Of a DNA stretch of 64,000 nt, positions 51,012 to 57,835 are shown piece by piece. Below the pieces are notes generated by a model. It saw nothing but the letters and a program-made list of their open reading frames with translations, was not told the DNA's origin and ran no database searches. The translations under genes and the position numbers were made by a program. The first letter of the stretch is position 1. Every line of letters begins with the position of its first letter. This DNA is from Marinihelvus sp036351115. GTDB lineage: Bacteria; Pseudomonadota; Gammaproteobacteria; Xanthomonadales; SZUA-36. The stretch lies in assembly GCA_036351115.1 (NCBI GenBank), contig JAZBOL010000078.1, positions 17,860 to 81,859 of the forward strand, read 5' to 3'.

Positions 51012-52590
51012 CGCTTGAATCCTCAGCCAGGTACTTCGCTTTGAGTTGCTTGCGGTCTACCTTACCCGTCGCTGTGCGCGGCAGCGCTGGAAGCAGTTCG
51101 ATGTTCGCGGGCAAGGCATAGGCCGGCAGGGTGTCGCGCAGGGCGTCAAGCAGGGTTTTCTGGCGGGTTTCCCCATCCGGCGCGCAAACCACGGCGGCCC
51201 GGACCAGTGAGCTTCCCTGTCCGTCGGGCACGGCGACGGCCATGGCCTCCTGCACCGGTTCCAGGGCGAGCAGGGCCTGTTCGATCTCTTCCAGTTCCAC
51301 GCGGAAACCGCGGATCTTGACCTGCAGGTCGGTGCGCCCCGCGAAAGCGAGCATGCCGTCATCGTCCTGCACCACCCGGTCACCGGTTCGGAACCAGGTG
51401 TCCTCGAGCCCGCCGGGGGCGGGCCGGTGGAGCAGGGCCTGCTGATTGCGCTCCGGGTCATTCCAGTAGCCGCTCATCACCGTCGATCCCGCGATCAACA
51501 GCTCTCCGGGCGTGCCCGCGGGCACGGGCTGCAGTTCCCCGTCCACGACCAGGGCGCGCGCGTTGCCGCAGGGCCGGCCGATGGGCAGGGGCGCCGGCGG
51601 CGCCGTGTCGGGGTCCAGGTGAAAGCGGGTGCACACATTGACCTCGGTGGAGCCGTACACGTGGCTGAAGCGCGCCTGGGGCCACTGTTTCATGAGGGCC
51701 GCCAGGTGCTTGTGCGGAAACACCTCACCGGCGAACAGCACCCAGCGCAGCCGTTCGAGGTCGCGTTCTCCGAGGTTGCCGCGCAGCAACAGCTGCACCA
51801 GCGCCGTGGGTACCGAGTACCAGACGCTGACGGCCTCCCGCTCCAGCAGTTCGGCGAGGCTGGCGGGCATCATCATGGCCGCGGGGGTGAGCACCACCGT
51901 CGCCGCCGCCGCCCGTGCCGCCGCGTAAAAGTCGAAAGTGGCAAAGCACGTGTGGTGCGACGAGTGATTGGTGAGTCGGTCCCCGGGCGTCAGTCCGTAT
52001 TCCGCCGCCGCCCACTCCGCGAAGGCCAGGGCGCTGGCATGGGTATGCCGAATCAGCTTGGGTTCCCCGGTCGAGCCCGAGGTATGCATGATGTAGGCCG
52101 TGTCGAGGCCGCCCACGTTGGCCTCCGGCGGGGTGTCCGTGGCCTCCGCCGCCAGGTCGGTCCAGGACGCAGTGACCACGCCGCCCGGCAGCGTTCCGTC
52201 GTACCCCAGGACGTGGGTCACGTCAGGGCAGTCGTCCAGCAGGGCCTCGATGACGCTCTGCCGCGCGGGTTCGGTAACGATATGCCGAACGCCCGTGGCA
52301 TTCAGAATGCGGGCGACCTGGGACCGGGGCGCCTTCGGGTCGATGGGTACGAGGGCGCCGCCTGAGGCGTACACGCCGTAAAACGCCACCGGCACGTCCA
52401 GGGACTTGGCCAGCAGCACGGCGACGCGGTCGCCCCGGCGCACACCGGCCGCCCGCAGCGCGTGCGCTACCCCGTGGCTACGGCGCACGAGCTCGGGCCA
52501 GCTCAGGCCCTCGCCGTTGCAGCGCACGGCTTCACCCCCAGGCCGCCGTTCCGCCGCCTCGAGGGCGAGGTGGTGGAGCGTTACCGGCAT
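51004..52590 (-). CDS. Stand-alone AMP-dependent acyl/aminoacyl ligase
   Basis: The 528-residue protein is an ANL-family enzyme: MHTSGSTGEPKLIRHTHAS (A3), FAGEVFPHKHL, HVYGSTEVNVCT (A5), FRTGDRV (A7), GRTDLQVKIRGFRVELEEIE (A8) and LPRTATGKVDRK (A10). It activates a carboxylic acid as an acyl-AMP and transfers it to a carrier Ser, almost certainly the adjacent carrier protein. The overall sequence resembles the prolyl-AMP-ligase/D-alanyl-ligase branch. The position equivalent to Asp235, which holds the alpha-amino group in amino-acid-activating domains, appears to be Cys (HTCFATFDFY). The substrate may therefore lack a normal alpha-amine. Confidence 0.9.
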   Translation of the reverse strand: MPVTLHHLALEAAERRPGGEAVRCNGEGLSWPELVRRSHGVAHALRAAGVRRGDRVAVLLAKSLDVPVAFYGVYASGGALVPIDPKAPRSQVARILNATGVRHIVTEPARQSVIEALLDDCPDVTHVLGYDGTLPGGVVTASWTDLAAEATDTPPEANVGGLDTAYIMHTSGSTGEPKLIRHTHASALAFAEWAAAEYGLTPGDRLTNHSSHHTCFATFDFYAAARAAAATVVLTPAAMMMPASLAELLEREAVSVWYSVPTALVQLLLRGNLGERDLERLRWVLFAGEVFPHKHLAALMKQWPQARFSHVYGSTEVNVCTRFHLDPDTAPPAPLPIGRPCGNARALVVDGELQPVPAGTPGELLIAGSTVMSGYWNDPERNQQALLHRPAPGGLEDTWFRTGDRVVQDDDGMLAFAGRTDLQVKIRGFRVELEEIEQALLALEPVQEAMAVAVPDGQGSSLVRAAVVCAPDGETRQKTLLDALRDTLPAYALPANIELLPALPRTATGKVDRKQLKAKYLAEDSSDV

Positions 52591-52624
52591 GGCATGACAC
52601 CGCTGATTGGGATACGGGCCCGCT

Positions 52625-53926
52625 TCACGAGGCCACGGTCTCGTAGATCACCGCCGGCAGTTCCCGGATCGGCAGGTCGATGTCGAGGGACCGTTCAGCC
52701 AGCCAGGCCAGGGACACCGCGAGGATGAACAGGGCGCTGGCGGGCATGAACAGCCGGGGATAGAGCCAGAGGCGTCGGAACAGGAACAGGGCGGGCACGA
52801 GGATGGCCGCGAGGACCAGCTGGCTGATCTCCAGGCCGATGGCGAAAGCCAGCAGGGACAGCCACAGGAACTCCTCCGTGACGCCCGCTTTTGCCATGGC
52901 GGCGGCGAAACCAAAGCCGTGGAACAGGCCAAAGCCCAGCACCACCAGCCACAACCTGCCGTGCAGGACCGGCACAAGGATGTTGAGCGCCGCGACGGCG
53001 ACGGAGACGGCAATGCCGATTTCCCAGAGGCGGGCCGGCAGCGCGACAACGCCCGGCGCCGCCAGCAAGAGGGCGATGCCGTAGCCGACGGCAAAGGAGG
53101 CCAGAAGCTTCAGCACGCTTCGCCCGGCCGATCCGAAGCGCTCCACGGGTTGCCAGCGACCGTCTTCGCGTTTCATGACCGCGGGGATCAGCAGCGCAAT
53201 GAGAAAGAGGACGTGATCCAGGCCCTCCCAGAAGCTGTCCATGCCCAGCCTGATGACTGCGACGAACCCGGTCCAACGCCCTTTCGTGGTCAGGTCGAGG
53301 GTGTCACTGCGGCCTACGGGCAGGAACACCAGGGAGATGCCCGCTTCGTTGGCGAAGGTGCCCGTGGCCCAGTTGCTTTCGATGAGGACGAAGCCCTGGT
53401 GGGTGGGGTCCTCGTCGAACAGGATCGAATACTCGAAGGTGATTTGTTCCGGCACGGTTTCGTAGCCGCTGATGTCGATGGGCAGCCGCACGTATCCGGC
53501 CCCGACGGGCTGGTCCGTCTCGAGGAAGGTGATGTCCAGGGGTATTCCGTCGGCCGAGATCACGATATGCCGCGACACGTAATCGCGAAGAAACGCCAGG
53601 TGCTCCCGGACATTCCCGGCGGTGATTTCCCGGGGCGTCCCGCTGAGCCCGAGCGCCGGGTTGAGGTCCTCGAGGGCAATTTCGAAGCGGCCGGTCAGGT
53701 CGGTTTCCGTCACCTGGAGATAGAGGTAGCTCTGGCCGATGACGTGCGCGGCCACGGTGGACGGCAGGGCGACCAGCAGCGTGAGCGCCAGGGCGCCGGG
53801 GACGGCGGTGAACCAGCGGGCCAACCGGCCGGGCGCCAGGCCCGGGGTCCGGCCCGGGGTTCGGCATGGCGTCTCGCCTGGGGTCTGGCTCCGGGTCCGG
53901 CCCGGCGTCTGGGGCGACAGGTTCAT
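52625..53926 (-). CDS. HupE/UreJ-family membrane protein with exported N-terminal domain
   Basis: The start at 53926 overlaps the acyl-CoA dehydrogenase stop (ATGA) and gives 433 residues. The N-terminus is a low-complexity series of Thr-Pro-Gly units (QTPGRTRSQTPGETP), then a signal-like segment (ALALTLLVALPSTVAAHVIG) and a beta-rich extracytoplasmic domain of ~170 residues. The second half carries the HupE/UreJ features GLDHVLFLIALLI and FGLFHGFGFAAAM and about seven membrane segments. HupE and UreJ relatives move nickel or other divalent metals. No hydrogenase or urease genes are here, so its place in an NRPS operon is unexplained. Confidence 0.82.
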   Translation of the reverse strand: MNLSPQTPGRTRSQTPGETPCRTPGRTPGLAPGRLARWFTAVPGALALTLLVALPSTVAAHVIGQSYLYLQVTETDLTGRFEIALEDLNPALGLSGTPREITAGNVREHLAFLRDYVSRHIVISADGIPLDITFLETDQPVGAGYVRLPIDISGYETVPEQITFEYSILFDEDPTHQGFVLIESNWATGTFANEAGISLVFLPVGRSDTLDLTTKGRWTGFVAVIRLGMDSFWEGLDHVLFLIALLIPAVMKREDGRWQPVERFGSAGRSVLKLLASFAVGYGIALLLAAPGVVALPARLWEIGIAVSVAVAALNILVPVLHGRLWLVVLGFGLFHGFGFAAAMAKAGVTEEFLWLSLLAFAIGLEISQLVLAAILVPALFLFRRLWLYPRLFMPASALFILAVSLAWLAERSLDIDLPIRELPAVIYETVAS

Positions 53927-55068
53927 TTCAGTCCTCTCAGGCCGGCGACCAGGTTTCGCTGGATTTCCGAAGTACCGACGTACACGGTGGTGGCCAGCGC
54001 GTCCCGCAGTTCCCGCTCGATACCGTACTCGACCGTATAGCCGTAACCGCCGAAGATCTGCAGGGCGGTGCGGCAGCAGCGGATGTAGGCCTCGCTCACG
54101 GACAGTTTCGCAAGGGCCGATTCCCGGGTCGCGGTGCCGTGGTGTTCCGCGTGCCAGGCGGCCCGGTACAGCATCCATCGTGCCTGCTCCAGGTCCAGTT
54201 CCATGTCGGCGATGGGGTGGGAGACCGCCTGGTTGGCGCCGATGGGGCCCTTTCCCGTGTCCCGTTCCCGCGCGTGGCTGACGCAGCGTTCCAGCAGCCG
54301 CTCCATCACGCCGATGGCGGGCGCCATCACCAGCAGTCGCTCTACCTCCATGGTCTGGTTGAAAATCATGGATCCTGAACCCGCGCTGCCGAGCACCGCG
54401 TCTGCGGGAATCCGGCAGTCGTCGAAGAACACCTCGGCCATGGGGGCGGTGCGCAAGCCCATCTTTTCGATGGGCTGACCGACGCTGAGCCCGGCGGTGT
54501 CCGCGGGCACCAGGAAAGCCGTCAGGCCGGCGAGCCCACCGGGGCCGGTGCGGGCGTAGACCAGGAAGAGATCCGCCATGGGGGCGTTGCTGACGAAGGT
54601 CTTGGAGCCGTTGAGCACCCAGCCGTCTTCCGTCTTCCCGGCGCTGGTGGCGAGTCCGAGGGCATTCGACCCGGAGCCGGGTTCCGTGATGGCGGCCGCG
54701 CCGATGATGGATCCGTCGGCGAGTCGCGGTAGCCAGCTGTCCTTCTGTGCGTCCGAGCCGTAGTCCATGATCGGACCCGCGCAGCTCGCGGCGTGCGCGG
54801 CCACGGCGAAGATCGTTCCGTTGTCCAGTCCGCCGCGGCCGACGCCCTCGTAGGAGGCGACGGCGGTCAGCAGATCCTGCTCCCCGCCGCCCCAGGTTCC
54901 GGGAACCAGCAGGCCGGGGAGTCCGAAATCCGCGCAGGCATCCCAGGCCGCCCGGCTGAAGACGCCTTCCCGGTCGCGCGCTTCGACGCCGTCGACGAGC
55001 ATGCGGGCGCCGAATTCGGCGGCGGCTTCCCGAATCGCCAGCTGATCCTCGTTCCACGCAAAATCCAT
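53923..55068 (-). CDS. Acyl-CoA dehydrogenase-family flavoprotein
   Basis: The 381-residue protein has the standard layout: helical N-domain, AAAITEPGSGSN and WVLNGSKTFVSNAP in the beta domain, and a C-terminal FGGYGYTVEYGIERELRDA. The medium-chain-type catalytic Glu (YEGTSQIQR in that enzyme) is Val here (YVGTSEIQR). A Glu at position 243 (MEVERLLV) matches the site used by isovaleryl-CoA and prolyl-carrier-protein dehydrogenases. It is the first gene of the operon leading to the AMP ligase, carrier protein and NRPS, so it may desaturate an acyl or aminoacyl unit bound to that carrier. Ordinary acyl-CoA oxidation is the alternative. Confidence 0.9.
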   Translation of the reverse strand: MDFAWNEDQLAIREAAAEFGARMLVDGVEARDREGVFSRAAWDACADFGLPGLLVPGTWGGGEQDLLTAVASYEGVGRGGLDNGTIFAVAAHAASCAGPIMDYGSDAQKDSWLPRLADGSIIGAAAITEPGSGSNALGLATSAGKTEDGWVLNGSKTFVSNAPMADLFLVYARTGPGGLAGLTAFLVPADTAGLSVGQPIEKMGLRTAPMAEVFFDDCRIPADAVLGSAGSGSMIFNQTMEVERLLVMAPAIGVMERLLERCVSHARERDTGKGPIGANQAVSHPIADMELDLEQARWMLYRAAWHAEHHGTATRESALAKLSVSEAYIRCCRTALQIFGGYGYTVEYGIERELRDALATTVYVGTSEIQRNLVAGLRGLK

Positions 55069-55113
55069 GGTCGTTTCCTGCTGCCCGCTAATGGATGGTG
55101 CTAACGCACCCGG

Positions 55114-55971
55114 TCAGGGGCTGGAAGTCCAGCCGGGTTCGACCGGTGGTTCGTTCACCTGGAAAAGCGAGGGAGCATAACGCTCTCCCACGGCGAAGTG
55201 GGTCCACACGGCTTCATTGGCCTTGATGCCGTCATAGAACAGGCGGACCCGCCCGGCCTGTATCCAGTCGCTGCCGGGCAGGCTGAAAAAATGAGAGTAC
55301 CGCCGTTCGTGCCAGCCGCGCGGCGTGTCGAAGCCGACGTAGAGAATGGCGAAGTCGGACTGGCGAAAGCCGAACAGGGTCTCGCCGCCGCTGGGATCCG
55401 TGAGTTCCACGAGAAAGGCGGGCTGCCCATCGATGAGGTCGTCCGGGCGCCGTGCCTGGGTCCAGCCTTCATCGAGGGCGTTGCGGATGGCGCCGAAGCC
55501 GAAATTGGCGGACCACATGGCGTTGGCGCCCTGGTCTTCCATGCGACCGTCCTGGTTCCAGGTGTGTTCACCGTCGTAGGCCAGGAGCAGGGCCAGTTCG
55601 TCCCCGGACCAGGCCTCGATGCGCACCTGGCCGCTGGCCTGGTGCGCATCCGGCTTTTCCTCGGCGAACACGCGCCACATGGCGTAGCGGTCCCAGAGTT
55701 TCTCCCCGCCGTCCGGTGACCGAATGATGTTGTATCCCGAAAGGAACAGGCTGCCCGGACGCACGAAGGTCTCGCCCCCGGCCGCCTCGTGGGCCCGGCG
55801 TATGATCTCCGCACCCGACCATTCCGCTTCGGCTTGCGTGGCTGTCGGCATGTCCTCCCGCCGCTCCAGGGGCGGCGGCGCCTCGGCGAAAGCGAATCCG
55901 CCTGCGGCGCAGCAACCGAGCAGGAACAGGACGATCAGGATGAAGCGAATTCCGGTTCGTGTGAGCGACAT
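55114..55971 (-). CDS. Exported protein of unknown function
   Basis: The 285-residue protein has a signal peptide (FILIVLFLLGCCAAGGFAFA). The mature part contains AEIIRRAHEAAGGETFVRPG and alternating short strands (LFLSGYNIIRS, GQVRIEAW, LALLLAYDGEHTW, PAFLVELTDP, IQAGRVRLFYDGIK). This is a layout like LolA/LppX-type half-barrel proteins or outer-membrane lipoprotein-sorting factors. No catalytic motif is apparent. Cys residues lie in the signal region without a convincing lipobox. It is 45 bases upstream of the acyl-CoA dehydrogenase gene on the same strand, so it may share its transcript. Confidence 0.6.
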   Translation of the reverse strand: MSLTRTGIRFILIVLFLLGCCAAGGFAFAEAPPPLERREDMPTATQAEAEWSGAEIIRRAHEAAGGETFVRPGSLFLSGYNIIRSPDGGEKLWDRYAMWRVFAEEKPDAHQASGQVRIEAWSGDELALLLAYDGEHTWNQDGRMEDQGANAMWSANFGFGAIRNALDEGWTQARRPDDLIDGQPAFLVELTDPSGGETLFGFRQSDFAILYVGFDTPRGWHERRYSHFFSLPGSDWIQAGRVRLFYDGIKANEAVWTHFAVGERYAPSLFQVNEPPVEPGWTSSP

Positions 55972-56026
55972 GACAGGGTTCCCTCGAATTTTCGCTCGGT
56001 ACCATACATCGGACCGGGCGTGCGCG

Positions 56027-56623
56027 TCAGGACCGGGGTGACACCTCGACCAGGATTTCGTTCCGGCGCAGGAACCAGGGGGTGAGGGGCGGGTTGTAAC
56101 GCGCCAGCATGGGGTTGCTGTTCACCTTGAAACCCTCGCGTTCGAGGAGTTCGAGGAACGTGCGGGTCAGGTCGTCGATCCGCTCCTCGTTCCAGGTGCC
56201 GGAAAAGCTGAGGGCGGCCACCAGGCGCTCGGGAAGTTCCCGCAGTTCCACCCGGGAATCCGTTGGCACGGGCAGGCTGTCCATGTCGTAGGCGCTTTCC
56301 ATGACGAACTGGTAGACCGACGCGTTTTCGCCGTCCGGCTCAGAGATCACCGGCGCAGTCATCGCCATTTTCTGGCCCGGTTCGTTGTCCCCGAAAATGT
56401 ACCCGGCCAGGATGCGGAAGGCGCGGTTGCCGGTCTGGCGCAGGTTACCCTCGACGCGGGTTTCAGCGACGATGTAGGGCGCGTAACGGCGCAGCTCCCA
56501 GTCTTCGGACTGCTGGAGGACCGTATATTCGGGTTCTTCGAGGGCCAGGCTACGCTCCGGGGCGCCCGCCAGGAGGAGGGCGGCCATGAAAACCGCCAGG
56601 CGCCATGGGGTCGTGAACGTCAT
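56027..56623 (-). CDS. SOUL heme-binding-family protein
   Basis: The 198-residue protein has a signal peptide (WRLAVFMAALLLAGAPERSLA). SOUL-domain motifs follow: EYTVLQQSEDWELRRYAPYI, AFRILAGYIFGDN and KMAMTAPVISEP, with the C-terminal VNSNPMLARYNPPLTPWFLR. SOUL/HBP22-type proteins bind heme or related tetrapyrroles, though many bacterial members are uncharacterised. The predicted location is periplasmic. It stands alone between the exported unknown protein and PPK2, on the same strand as both. Confidence 0.9.
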   Translation of the reverse strand: MTFTTPWRLAVFMAALLLAGAPERSLALEEPEYTVLQQSEDWELRRYAPYIVAETRVEGNLRQTGNRAFRILAGYIFGDNEPGQKMAMTAPVISEPDGENASVYQFVMESAYDMDSLPVPTDSRVELRELPERLVAALSFSGTWNEERIDDLTRTFLELLEREGFKVNSNPMLARYNPPLTPWFLRRNEILVEVSPRS

Positions 56624-56688
56624 GACGCCAGTCTGGTCCCGCCGGGTTCAACTCGCCGTGAACCCGGTGGGGTGATGTCCGTGCCGGT

Positions 56689-57681
56689 TCAGTCGATGGT
56701 CGCGTGGGAGCGGTGATAGCGCGTCACCACGTCGGGATCGGGAATCAGGCAGGTGGTCGGCTCGTCCTTGCCCGCATAGTCCAGCATGGAGAGCAGGTAA
56801 CGCATGGACTCCAGCCGTGCCTTTTTCTTGTCGTTGGACTTGACGATGATCCAGGGGCTGTAAGTCGTGTGCGTGCGACTGTACATTTTTTCCTTGTATT
56901 TGGTGTACACGTCCCAGTTTTCCTGCGCCTTCTCGTCCACGGGGCTGATTTTCCACTGCTTCAGCGGGTCGATGCGCCGGGATATGAAGCGGTCCGCCTG
57001 CACCTCCTTGGAGATGGAGAACCAGAATTTGACCAGCTCGATGTTGTCCTCGTACAGCATGTGCTCGAACTCCGGCACCTGCTGCATGAAGACGTTGTAC
57101 TGCTTCTTGGTGCAGAACCCCATCACCGGCTCCACCACGGCGCGGTTGTACCAGCTGCGGTCGAAAAACACGATCTCACCCGGATTCGGAAGCTTGGCGG
57201 CGTAGCGCTGAAAGTACCACTGGCCTTTTTCCGTGTCCGAGGGTTTGGGCAGGGCGACCACGCGGGCGCTCCGCGGATTGAGGTGTTCGATGAAGCGCCG
57301 GATCGTACCGCCCTTGCCGGCCGCGTCGCGGCCTTCGTAGATGATCGCGATACGGCGATTGTTGAGTTGCACGTCCCGCTGCAGCTTGACGAGTTCGATC
57401 TGGAGCTTTTCCAGTTCCTCTTCATAGCGCAGCTTGACCAGGGCCTTTTCGGCGTTGATTTTCTTGGTCTTGAGCAGTTTCAGCAGGCCCTTCTTGGAGT
57501 TGACCTCGGCCAATTCCTCGGCGGTGAGGCCCGTCTTCTTGAAGGTTTTGCCCACCAGCTTCTCGTCGTTGGACAGGGCGTTGCCGCCGCCGCTGCGCGT
57601 GGTGACGACGCGCGGCCCCTTGGCCGGTTCCGTGGCGGGTTGTTGGTGGGATTCGCTTTGGGTCTCGGCCTTGGCGCTCAT
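56689..57681 (-). CDS. ppk2: Polyphosphate kinase 2
   Basis: The 330-residue protein has a Lys/Glu-rich N-terminal extension of ~100 residues, then the PPK2 core. Walker A is GRDAAGKGG (117-125) and Walker B is FFDRSWYNRAVVEPVMGF (172-189), with a lid region around NPRSARVVALPKPSDTEKGQ. It transfers phosphate between polyphosphate and nucleoside diphosphates; a class I, one-domain enzyme would favour NDP phosphorylation to NTP. The class is inferred from the overall form. It is monocistronic, with a 154-bp gap upstream in which I see no clear regulatory motif. Confidence 0.93.
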   Translation of the reverse strand: MSAKAETQSESHQQPATEPAKGPRVVTTRSGGGNALSNDEKLVGKTFKKTGLTAEELAEVNSKKGLLKLLKTKKINAEKALVKLRYEEELEKLQIELVKLQRDVQLNNRRIAIIYEGRDAAGKGGTIRRFIEHLNPRSARVVALPKPSDTEKGQWYFQRYAAKLPNPGEIVFFDRSWYNRAVVEPVMGFCTKKQYNVFMQQVPEFEHMLYEDNIELVKFWFSISKEVQADRFISRRIDPLKQWKISPVDEKAQENWDVYTKYKEKMYSRTHTTYSPWIIVKSNDKKKARLESMRYLLSMLDYAGKDEPTTCLIPDPDVVTRYHRSHATID

Positions 57682-57835
57682 GGTTGCACTCCGTCGTTCT
57701 CTTGTGATCGATCCACCTTAGCCCAGGGGGCGGCGGAGGCCCATGGGAAATCGACGTTTACTTGACTTCGCGCAAGTCGAGCGGCCGAGGGGAGAGAATT
57801 TCGAACCCGCGGTAACGGAACGTCCCGGGCCGGTT

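Noticed and set aside
53927..55057. Reading of the HupE-like gene as a fusion extending through 55057 (810 residues)
   Set aside because: The added N-terminal 377 residues are Arg/Gly-rich and lie in another frame of the acyl-CoA dehydrogenase gene. The ATG at 53926, overlapping the dehydrogenase stop, is the natural start.
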